A DNA stretch of 43,047 nt, taken from assembly GCA_020852475.1 (NCBI GenBank), contig JADZAR010000159.1, positions 1 through 43,047 on the forward strand, written 5' to 3'. Positions 9,817-18,183 of the stretch are shown here, in pieces. A program made the translations under genes and the position numbers. The notes beneath the pieces were generated by a model, which saw nothing but the letters and a program-made list of their open reading frames with translations, was not told the origin of the DNA and searched no databases. This DNA comes from Nitrosomonas sp. (lineage in GTDB: Bacteria > Pseudomonadota > Gammaproteobacteria > Burkholderiales > Nitrosomonadaceae). Position 1 is the first letter of the stretch. The number at the start of each line of letters is the position of its first letter.

Positions 9817-10269
9817 TTACCAGTTTGTTATATCAGCGGCTTCTCCCTCACCGCCTATCTGCCCATCCTTGCCCATTGAAAACAGATCAAATTCGGCATT
9901 GTCGCCGGGGTATTTATAGACATACGGGCGGCCCCAGGGATCCTGGGGGGTTGCTTTGGACAAATAAGGGCCCTGCCACCGGGGTTCATTGTTGGGTTGT
10001 GTAATCAAGGCCGCCAGGCCGTTCTCGGTTGAAGGATAACTGCCGACATCCAGGCGGTATTGATGCAGTGCTTTTTCTAGCGCGTCAATCTGTGCCTGCG
10101 CCATCTTGATTTCCGATTTACCGACTTGGGAAAAATATTTAGGACCGACATAAGCAGCCAGCAAGCCGATAATAACCATGACAACGAGTAATTCAAGTAG
10201 CGTAAAGCCGTACCCGGATTTCACCAATCGTTGCCGATAATACAGATGCCTCATTTCCAAATTCCTCAA
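9817..10269 (-). CDS. gspG: Major pseudopilin GspG
   Basis: GFTLLELLVVMVIIGLLAAYVGPKYFSQVGKSEIKMAQAQIDALEKALHQYRLDVGSYPSTENGL...W, typical GspG. Confidence 0.95.
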   Translation of the reverse strand: MRNLEMRHLYYRQRLVKSGYGFTLLELLVVMVIIGLLAAYVGPKYFSQVGKSEIKMAQAQIDALEKALHQYRLDVGSYPSTENGLAALITQPNNEPRWQGPYLSKATPQDPWGRPYVYKYPGDNAEFDLFSMGKDGQIGGEGEAADITNW

Positions 10270-10331
10270 TGCGTAGTGTTAAAGTAAAAAAATCAGTTCT
10301 GGGATTTTAATTGTCTGATTCATCGCATGCT

Positions 10332-11045
10332 TCAGCGCCGAAGTATCGCCCACCAGCGGCCAATATTCAACAGTGTCATCAGCGATGCAGAGACATAAGT
10401 CAAAGCGGCAGCGCGCAATATCCGGCGGGCATGCCGTTCGTCACCTTTATGCAAATATCCGCCTTTCTCCAGCATGGGCAGGGCGCGTGAGAAGCTGGCA
10501 TGCATTTCCATCGGTAAGGTCACCAGATGCACCAGTGTTGCCGCGCCCAGCGTCAGCAGTCCACCGACAAAAAACAATGCGCCAGCTACCGGCGCGCGCG
10601 TTGCGGCGACAACCACAGGGGTCAGCATAAGAATCGCGGCGCCAAGCTTCTCCGCGGGCGCAGCAATCTGCACCAGGCGGGTACGCAATCTCAGCGGCGC
10701 ATAACCGTCACGATCCTGAATGGCATGACCGACTTCATGCGCAGCGACAGTAATTGCGGTCAGTGATTTACCATTGTATTTTTCCGGCGTCAGCCTTACT
10801 GCTTTTTCAACAGGATCATAGTGGTCGCCCTGTTCGGTCACTTCAACTTTGACAGAATGAAGCTTGGCCCAGTCAAGCAGAATGCGCGCCAGTTCGGCGC
10901 CGGTGCCCGGATAGCGGTCATCGGGATGACTGTATTTTTCAAGTGTATACCTGACCCAATAGGAAGGTCCGTAAATCAACGCCACCAGAAAAACAGTCAG
11001 TAACAAGTAAAACATGAATGTGCTTAAATACTTATAGTATAGCAA
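10332..11045 (-). CDS. Zinc metallopeptidase, YugP/Zn_peptidase_2 type
   Basis: AAHEVGHAIQ (HExGH) with TM segments. The start may be the internal ATG near 11015. Confidence 0.85.
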   Translation of the reverse strand: MLYYKYLSTFMFYLLLTVFLVALIYGPSYWVRYTLEKYSHPDDRYPGTGAELARILLDWAKLHSVKVEVTEQGDHYDPVEKAVRLTPEKYNGKSLTAITVAAHEVGHAIQDRDGYAPLRLRTRLVQIAAPAEKLGAAILMLTPVVVAATRAPVAGALFFVGGLLTLGAATLVHLVTLPMEMHASFSRALPMLEKGGYLHKGDERHARRILRAAALTYVSASLMTLLNIGRWWAILRR

Positions 11046-11378
11046 GCCTTGATAGGCAAATAATTATAAATGTTCTCGGTTGCAATAAGCAGCTGCTTAA
11101 TCATTATTCCTTTTTAAAACTGGATTGTCGCGCATCAATCACGAAAATTTCGCTTATTTAACGATTAATGACTTGATTAGACAGCACGATGAAGCGGTTG
11201 TTTACTGCAATGCATGCCAGCAGATCCTTTCGATTGAACTCAGCGAAATTGTAATTGATCTGTTTTCAGGCGGCAGCAGGTTATCGGTAGAATAGCCGAA
11301 TTAATATGACAAAAATGTGACATTTATCACTATTTCCATATTCAACCATCTGGTTTAAGCAAAATGCAGTTAAAAACA

Positions 11379-12758
11379 TTAATGTGTTTCTGCCGCGAAT
11401 TTGTTTCTGCACATGGTTTCGTACGCTTCCTGGAAAAAGAATTGCTTTTCTCCAAAAGCCGGTTTTAAATGCTCCAGCCAAGTTGCATCCGGATCGAATC
11501 GCGCATAAAAAGGCCGCTGCACCCACTCAGGATTACGCGCCTGAATGAACCGTAAAACAAAAACCTTTTCACCTTGTATTTCCGATACACCCTGAATTTC
11601 GATTTTACCCGGTCCGGTGCTCATTGACGGTCCGCGCACAGTTCTCGCCAGTCCGGATACGCGTTGTATTGCCCGTCGATAAACTTCCCAGGCGCGCACC
11701 AGTGGAACTTCGAAATAGCGGCGTGCGCCGGTATCGCGTTCCACAAACATGTAATAAGGCACCAATCCCAGGCGCACCTGTTCTCGCCACATGCGGATCC
11801 AGACATCGGGATCATTGTTAATATGATTCAACAAGGGGGACTGTGTGCGAATGACCACGCCAGTCGCACGTAAACGGCGAATTGCTTCCCGAGCTAGCGG
11901 CGTGGTCATTTCACGCCAATGATTGTAATGCGCCATGATCGCAACATGTTTACCTGCTTTGATGATTTTCTCCAGTAATTCAAGCAGGCTATCCGAGTCC
12001 TCGTCGCTGACATAACGCTGCGGCCAGAAACTCAATGATTTGGTGCCGATACGTATCGTCTGAATATGATTCAGTTCGGGGTGGATTAACGATTCCAGAT
12101 AAACCGCCAGATGATCGGTTTTCATCACCATCGGATCGCCTCCGGTGATCAACAGGTCGCTGACATTTTTATGTCTGGCCAGATATTCGCGCAGCCTGTC
12201 TGCTTCCTTGCAGGAAAAGCGCAGATTTTTATCGCCGATGAACTGCGCCCAGCGGAAACAGAAAGTGCAGAAACTATGGCAAACCTGCCCTTGGCTGGGA
12301 AAAAACAGAACGGTTTCATGGTATTTGTGTTGAACGCCGTCGATCGGCTCGTCATTTTCGTACGGCACGTTCAGTGTTTGTTGTTCGGCAGGATGCGGAT
12401 TCAGTTTTTTTCTGATCCTGCTGGCTTTGTCCAGAATCAGGCTGCGATCGTCTGTGCTGCGCAGAATAGCGGCCATTTGATCAAAATCGTCTTTTGCAAG
12501 CATTTCTCTTTGTGGAAATACCAGCCTGAAAATCGGATCATCCGGAATATTATGCCAGTCAATCAGGTTGTCGATCACGTAGCGATTTACCCGGAAAGGC
12601 AAAACATGCGCTACGACGCGCATTTCAAAACGCTGCGCCTCGGTCAGCAGCGTCAATGCATCTATTTTGTCCAGTTGGCGCTCGGTGTACACCTGAAAAG
12701 CCTCGGGCTTGGCGTCAAATCGAGTCGCTTTTATTGGATTGGGTTTTAGAGGTGCCAT
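11379..12758 (-). CDS. KamA-family radical SAM protein (lysine 2,3-aminomutase-like)
   Basis: CHSFCTFCFRW [4Fe-4S] CxxxCxxC motif. LLITGGDPMVMKTDHL, RIGTKSLSFWPQR and HYNHWREMT are typical of the KamA family. Confidence 0.88.
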   Translation of the reverse strand: MAPLKPNPIKATRFDAKPEAFQVYTERQLDKIDALTLLTEAQRFEMRVVAHVLPFRVNRYVIDNLIDWHNIPDDPIFRLVFPQREMLAKDDFDQMAAILRSTDDRSLILDKASRIRKKLNPHPAEQQTLNVPYENDEPIDGVQHKYHETVLFFPSQGQVCHSFCTFCFRWAQFIGDKNLRFSCKEADRLREYLARHKNVSDLLITGGDPMVMKTDHLAVYLESLIHPELNHIQTIRIGTKSLSFWPQRYVSDEDSDSLLELLEKIIKAGKHVAIMAHYNHWREMTTPLAREAIRRLRATGVVIRTQSPLLNHINNDPDVWIRMWREQVRLGLVPYYMFVERDTGARRYFEVPLVRAWEVYRRAIQRVSGLARTVRGPSMSTGPGKIEIQGVSEIQGEKVFVLRFIQARNPEWVQRPFYARFDPDATWLEHLKPAFGEKQFFFQEAYETMCRNKFAAETH

Positions 12759-13293
12759 AACAATCTTCTCTCCTCATGATAGAAATTGCCAAGTGGAGAA
12801 ACCGTTGCCGGCGTCAGGTGTGATGAAAAAATGTTTTACTACGGCGCCTGACAAAAATAGAGCAATCTATTCAATTCGATTGTGATGCAGATACGGAAGA
12901 AACCAACCGTCCTGTATCCAGAGTTTTGACTGTATGCCTCATATCATCGTGTCATGACTCCAATGACACATGTTTTTTAAGGCAAAAGAAATTCGAAAAA
13001 CCGACGTAACAGTGTTTCCTGCAATTTTTAATCTAAAAAAATTTGATAAACAAGGTGTTGGCAATTAACGGTGTGCAAAAGACTTTAACTATAACATGAA
13101 CGAAAATGAGTCGTCTAAAAAAGCATGCCTGATAAATACCCGGAGAGCGGGCCAGAACCCTGTAGATGAAGTGCAGAAAAAAAACAAATTAAGGGTACTT
13201 TACCCTTCTTGTAGCGTCTTTCACTTGCCGCATGCTTTTATAGAATGACGCGCATGTTTGCAACAAGGATGAATCAGTTCAAGGAAAACTGCC

Positions 13294-13473
13294 ATGAAAA
13301 CCCGCTGCGCTGTTAGAGCACAAAACACCCGGCTCATTAAATGCAAAATAAAGCTCACCACGCGTACCGGCGAAACCTATTTCTATTATGGTCTTTTCAG
13401 ATCAACTGCCGACGCAGTCATAGACGCAGTCAACCGCTTTGAAACTGCGGCAATTCAAGCAACTGCCGCCTGA
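13294..13473 (+). CDS. Hypothetical 59-aa protein (below the ORF-track cutoff)
   Basis: ATG at 13294 to TGA at 13471-13473: MKTRCAVRAQNTRLIKCKIKLTTRTGETYFYYGLFRSTADAVIDAVNRFETAAIQATAA. RBS-like AAGGAA lies upstream. Confidence 0.6.
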   Translation: MKTRCAVRAQNTRLIKCKIKLTTRTGETYFYYGLFRSTADAVIDAVNRFETAAIQATAA

Positions 13474-13508
13474 TAAAGACCCGCCAGTCAACCAATCCGC
13501 GATTATTC

Positions 13509-14690
13509 TCAAGATAGAGCGCTTTGAATATTTCTGAGCGCCTGCATGATAATTTCCCGTGGCGCGCCGATATTCAAACGCATAAAACCGCTGCCCTCAT
13601 CGCCAAACAAAGTTCCCGGACTCATGCCAACTTTGGCTTTTTGGATAAAGAAATGTTCTAAATCAGCGTCATTCATGTTTAATGCGCCGCAATCAAGCCA
13701 GAGCAAATAGGTGCCTTCTGCTGGAATCAGTTTGATCTGTGGTAATTGTTCCGACAAAAAAGCTGACACACAGTCTCGGGTGTCGTGTAAGTAGAGGCGC
13801 AACGCTTCCAGCCAGGCCTCGCCTTCGCGGTATGCGGTTTCGAACGCGGTGACGCTGAACGGATTGGATGCGCTGACATGCCAGGTGTTGAAGACATCGG
13901 TAATCGATTTGCGTAACGTTTTGTCGGGAATAATCAGTGCGGATAGATTTAAGCCCGGAATGTTAAAGGTTTTGCTCGGCGCCATTGCCGTAATGACCCG
14001 ATTCGCACTGTCCTCGAGTGTCGCCAGCATGGTATGCTGATTGCCGGGATAAATCAGATCGGCGTGAATTTCATCGGAGAAAATGACGAGGTCATGTTTC
14101 TCGGCAATCCGCAGCAATCGCGCCAATTCGTCAGGAGACCAGACACGGCCAACCGGATTATGCGGCGAACAGAACAACAGCAGGCGAGCATTCGCATCAC
14201 GGATGCACTGTTCAAGATGATCAAAGTCCATGACGTAGCGGCCATGTTCGCGTTTCAATGGATTTCGGATCAATGTCCGGCCCGTCTGGGTCACTGCCGA
14301 AAAAAACGGAAAGTAGACGGGCGGTTGAATAATGGCTGACTCGCCAGGCTGAGTCAGCGCCATCACCGTGGCGTTGAGTGAGGGCACTACGCCTGGGCAC
14401 ATAACAATCCACTCCCGCTTGATCGTCCAGGCATGTCGCCGCTGCACCCAGTCGATGACCGCTTCAAACAGGCTGTCCGGATACAGTGTGTATCCATATA
14501 TCGGATGTCTGGCGCGCTCAATCAACGCTTCGGTAACCGCGGGTGGCGCAGGGAAATCCATATCGGCCACCCATGCCGGTATCACATCCGGTTTGCCGAA
14601 CATGGCCTGCCGTCCGTCGTATTTAGTGCTCTTTGTTCCCGCGCGCTGAATTATCCGGTCGAAGTAACCGGAATCAAATTCATTAGTCAA
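13509..14690 (-). CDS. MalY/PatB-family PLP-dependent C-S lyase/aminotransferase (candidate OvoB)
   Basis: Fold-type I PLP enzyme with YGYTLYPDSLFEAVIDWVQRRHAW, FCSPHNPVGRVW, SDEIHADLIYPG and the PLP Lys in APSKTFNIPGL. Start overlaps the ovoA stop by 4 nt. Confidence 0.85.
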   Translation of the reverse strand: MTNEFDSGYFDRIIQRAGTKSTKYDGRQAMFGKPDVIPAWVADMDFPAPPAVTEALIERARHPIYGYTLYPDSLFEAVIDWVQRRHAWTIKREWIVMCPGVVPSLNATVMALTQPGESAIIQPPVYFPFFSAVTQTGRTLIRNPLKREHGRYVMDFDHLEQCIRDANARLLLFCSPHNPVGRVWSPDELARLLRIAEKHDLVIFSDEIHADLIYPGNQHTMLATLEDSANRVITAMAPSKTFNIPGLNLSALIIPDKTLRKSITDVFNTWHVSASNPFSVTAFETAYREGEAWLEALRLYLHDTRDCVSAFLSEQLPQIKLIPAEGTYLLWLDCGALNMNDADLEHFFIQKAKVGMSPGTLFGDEGSGFMRLNIGAPREIIMQALRNIQSALS

Positions 14691-16816
14691 GAAATTCTCT
14701 CCCAGAGAGTCACTTCTGACAACGTATGCTGGTGTTTGTGACTTGTTTCCCGAATGACGAACGGCACCTGTTGCGGTCCCTGTATCAGTCTGAAATGCTG
14801 GCCTAGTACTTCTTTCAGACCATCCAGCGTGGTGAAGTTTTCGCCATCGCGTTTAAAACCACCGATCCAGAATTCCCGCCGGGTATGTTCGGTGAGCCAG
14901 GTATAGGGTGAGGCAATCATCAGCAATCCGCCAGGATTAATGCGTGTATGAATCGAATGAAGTAATTTGACCGGTTCATAAAGACGATCGATCAGGTTGG
15001 CTGCCAGAATCAGATCATAGCCCGAAAACAGCGGCTTCAGATTGCAGGCGTCGCCCTGATAAAACTCGACTTTGTTCTTGACGTTTTCCAGACCCAGGCC
15101 GGTCAGGGTGCGCTCTCTGTAAAACACCAGATCACCTTCATCAATCAGCGTATAACGCAGTATGCCTTGTTGCGCCAGCTGTACACCCTGACCGATAAAG
15201 CGCGCCGAAAAGTCGATGCCTGTCACGTGATTGAAATGACGCGCAAGCTCAAATGTGGCGCGACCTGATGCACACCCCAGATCCAGCGCTTTTCCGGCCG
15301 GCCGGTCACCCATGGCTTTGATCGCGATTTCAGCAAGCGCCCGGGGGAAATTGGGCACGTCAAAATAGGTATCGCCATAATGAAATTCAGCGTATTCCGA
15401 TAGCAGTTTGTCGGTTTCGTAGTTTGATGTCTGTATCGCAGCTGGCGCATCGGAAACGACATAGCGAAAACCGGCGTGCTGAAAAAAATGCCTGCGGAAA
15501 GCGTAGCGCGAACTGCGCAGTGTTTCGTTACCGCAGGAAATCCACGAACCGCCCTTGATCAGATTATGCTGATTGTCAAAAGTCGGCGTGGTGAAATCAT
15601 CGTACAAGGGATGTACGTCAAAACCTTCAAAAGGATAAGTTGGCGTCTCCGTCCATTGCCAGACATTGCCAATGACATCGTAAAAATCCCCTTGTGGAAA
15701 TGCATTAACCGGACAACTGGATGCGTAATAATCAAGATGCAGATTACCCGCTGCCGGTTTGTCATGCGGCACTTCAGACAATCCCGCCAGATCGTATAGG
15801 CGGTACCATTCGTCTTCGGTAGGCAATCTGACGGGCTGACCGGTTTTTTTGGCTTTCCAGTTGCAAAAAGCCTTGGCTTCATGATAGTTGACGTCAACCG
15901 GCCAGTCCCATGGCATGGGAATTTCATCCGTCATGGTGCGCATGAACCAGTCATTGCCCTTCCTGACCCAGAAGGTCGGCTGCTCGGCCTTGCTGAAGTT
16001 GCGCCACGAAAGACCTTCTTCCTCCCAGTAACGATCCGTTTGATAACCGCTGTCCTTGATAAAGGACAGGTATTCCTGATTACTGACAAGATATTTGCTG
16101 GCCTGAAAAGCAGCCACATCGGCACTATGCGCGCCGTACTCATTGTCCCAACCGTAATGCTGATGCGTGGCCTTGTTTTTACCGATCGCTACCGCGCCAG
16201 CAGGTACACTGATCAGCTCATTTTCCGGCGCGGCGCCTGTTTTCTCGCAAGGCATCCAGTCTTCGTGCGGTTGAACATATTCCAGGGCATGCTGGCGGAT
16301 CAATACTGACGAAGTCTCCAGATGAATCTGTTCATGCTCTATGCCCATGAGAATCGGCCAGAAAGGACTCCCCCAGGTAATTGGCAATGTCAGCGGTAAA
16401 TCACTGATTAGTTGATCCACCCTGTTGCGCATTTTTCTGCGATATTCGGTGACTTCCGTGGCAGTGGGCCAGTCGTAATGCTTGTTATCGAGGTCGTCCC
16501 AGCTCATTTCATCCACGCCGACCGCGAACATGGATTCAAAACGCGGATTGATGCGCTCGGTAATCAAGCCGGCCAATATCAATTTGTTCACAAAGAAAGT
16601 CGCGGTGTGGCCATAATAGAAAATCAGCGGATGGCGCAGTGCAATGGGTTTTTTATAATACGCGGCGTCGTTGCGCAGTGTTTTAAACAGTTGCTCGTAA
16701 CAATCCAGCGTACCGTGAAAATAAGCGCGTATCTCTTCGCGCTTGGCATTGACGTCATCGCCATAAAGCAATGGTGTTCTTTGAATCTGTGGTCTAGGCA
16801 TATTCTTTATAGTCAA
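14687..16816 (-). CDS. ovoA: 5-histidylcysteine sulfoxide synthase / 4-mercaptohistidine N1-methyltransferase (OvoA)
   Basis: DinB-like plus FGE-sulfatase domain with HEQIHLETS (HX3HXE), KGGSWISCGNETLRSSRYAFRRHFFQHAGFRYV, and a C-terminal class I methyltransferase (LDLGCASGRATFELAR). The architecture is that of OvoA rather than EgtB. Confidence 0.9.
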   Translation of the reverse strand: MTIKNMPRPQIQRTPLLYGDDVNAKREEIRAYFHGTLDCYEQLFKTLRNDAAYYKKPIALRHPLIFYYGHTATFFVNKLILAGLITERINPRFESMFAVGVDEMSWDDLDNKHYDWPTATEVTEYRRKMRNRVDQLISDLPLTLPITWGSPFWPILMGIEHEQIHLETSSVLIRQHALEYVQPHEDWMPCEKTGAAPENELISVPAGAVAIGKNKATHQHYGWDNEYGAHSADVAAFQASKYLVSNQEYLSFIKDSGYQTDRYWEEEGLSWRNFSKAEQPTFWVRKGNDWFMRTMTDEIPMPWDWPVDVNYHEAKAFCNWKAKKTGQPVRLPTEDEWYRLYDLAGLSEVPHDKPAAGNLHLDYYASSCPVNAFPQGDFYDVIGNVWQWTETPTYPFEGFDVHPLYDDFTTPTFDNQHNLIKGGSWISCGNETLRSSRYAFRRHFFQHAGFRYVVSDAPAAIQTSNYETDKLLSEYAEFHYGDTYFDVPNFPRALAEIAIKAMGDRPAGKALDLGCASGRATFELARHFNHVTGIDFSARFIGQGVQLAQQGILRYTLIDEGDLVFYRERTLTGLGLENVKNKVEFYQGDACNLKPLFSGYDLILAANLIDRLYEPVKLLHSIHTRINPGGLLMIASPYTWLTEHTRREFWIGGFKRDGENFTTLDGLKEVLGQHFRLIQGPQQVPFVIRETSHKHQHTLSEVTLWERIS

Positions 16817-17145
16817 TTCATTATTTGGATTTGGCGGGTATTATAACGCTTCAAAGAATTGTTTATCACTTGCATCAAGCAAATTAAGTCCCTCATGTCA
16901 TTGGGGATTTTAAATGCAATACGTTCTGACAGGGCAAGTACGCTGTCTGACAGTCATTCGTTTCGATCAATAATGTGAACTTGGAAAACGCCAACCAGGC
17001 GTGCGATCAGAACGCCTCGCGCGCTGCGCGGACAATAAGTTGAGAGACATATTGATTCAATTGTATTTAATTGATAGCATTGGAATTTTTAACGTTTTTG
17101 AGAATCTGCAAACGCTCACCATGCCTGTCTGCGGATAGTAGTCTT

Positions 17146-18177
17146 ATGATAAACGAACGGCGCAACTTCTACCGACTGCTGAATGTTCAACCCGATGCTA
17201 CGCTGTCGGTGATTACAAGCTGTCATCGTGTTCTGATGCAGAAACTGCATCAATGCGTCGATCAGGATTATGCCAATACGCGGGCGCATATACTGAATAC
17301 CGCTTTGATCGTCCTGCAGGACCCGTTAAAACGTAGCACCTATGATCGTCGGCTACGCAAACAGTATTCGATCAGAAAATTGAGTCTGGGTTCTTTTGCT
17401 TCAAAGTCGGCTACCCATGCGTTGGGACAGGAGGGTAAAATGGCCGCCGGCAACCGGCGCAATTATTACCGTATATTGCAGATTCAGCCTGATGCACCGA
17501 CGGCTGCCATCATTGCCAGTTACACCGCATTAGCAGACTATCCTTTGCAGAACCAGGATCTTCTGAGCGAGGCTTTTGCCGTACTGGCGAATCCGGCGAT
17601 ACGCCTGCGCTATGACGACTTTCTCGCTGGCCGCATTCATCCGCGACCAGAACAATCACCATCTGCAAGCCAGTATGGTGCATTGACTCGAAGAATCAAT
17701 GTAAGCACCAGTAAACACCCATGCACCCAATCGGAAACGACAGCAGCTCTGTATCATTGCGTCTTTTGCCATACGCCGTTTGTGTATCAGCTGACGCTTT
17801 ATCCAAGCGCATTATGCCTGGAATGCGGCAGTCCTTTGCCCATTGCGACTATTATCGATCAAAGCGGATTGTGCAGCCAAAATCATCGCGCTTGCGAGCG
17901 TACCAGCGCCGCTGGAGCTCTTGCATTTTATCTGTGTTGGCCTGATACGCCGCGCCATGGCGTGCTGCAGGATTTATCGCCGAAAGGCATGGGTTTTTTA
18001 ACGCGCTCACCGCTGGGTGTTGGCAACGTCATTAAAATAGAAACGCCGCATTTCAGTGCGATTGCGGAAGTTATGCGTATCCAGCAGGCAAAAGACGACT
18101 ATGTTTCCGCCGGCGCACGCTTTCTGACGGTAAAATTTACACAGGAACGCGGCAATTTTATTGTTGCGCAGGCATGA
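17146..18177 (+). CDS. Tandem degenerate J-like domains, zinc ribbon, PilZ domain protein
   Basis: NFYRLLNVQPDATLSVITSCHRVLMQKLH and NYYRILQIQPDAPTAAIIASYTAL (J-like, no HPD), CVFC...CLEC zinc ribbon, PilZ-like LQDLSPKGMGFLTRSPLGVGNVIKIE. The ORF is open from 17071, but MINERRNFYRLL at 17146 is the natural start. Confidence 0.75.
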   Translation: MINERRNFYRLLNVQPDATLSVITSCHRVLMQKLHQCVDQDYANTRAHILNTALIVLQDPLKRSTYDRRLRKQYSIRKLSLGSFASKSATHALGQEGKMAAGNRRNYYRILQIQPDAPTAAIIASYTALADYPLQNQDLLSEAFAVLANPAIRLRYDDFLAGRIHPRPEQSPSASQYGALTRRINVSTSKHPCTQSETTAALYHCVFCHTPFVYQLTLYPSALCLECGSPLPIATIIDQSGLCSQNHRACERTSAAGALAFYLCWPDTPRHGVLQDLSPKGMGFLTRSPLGVGNVIKIETPHFSAIAEVMRIQQAKDDYVSAGARFLTVKFTQERGNFIVAQA

Positions 18178-18183
18178 TACCTG

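Noticed and set aside
12111-12749. 212-aa plus-strand ORF
   Set aside because: It is fully antisense to the KamA-family gene, which has the radical SAM motif.
13225-13250. TATAGAAT as a -10 box for the 59-aa ORF
   Set aside because: No acceptable -35 at 16-18 bp spacing (best match GTCTTT), so it was not called a promoter.
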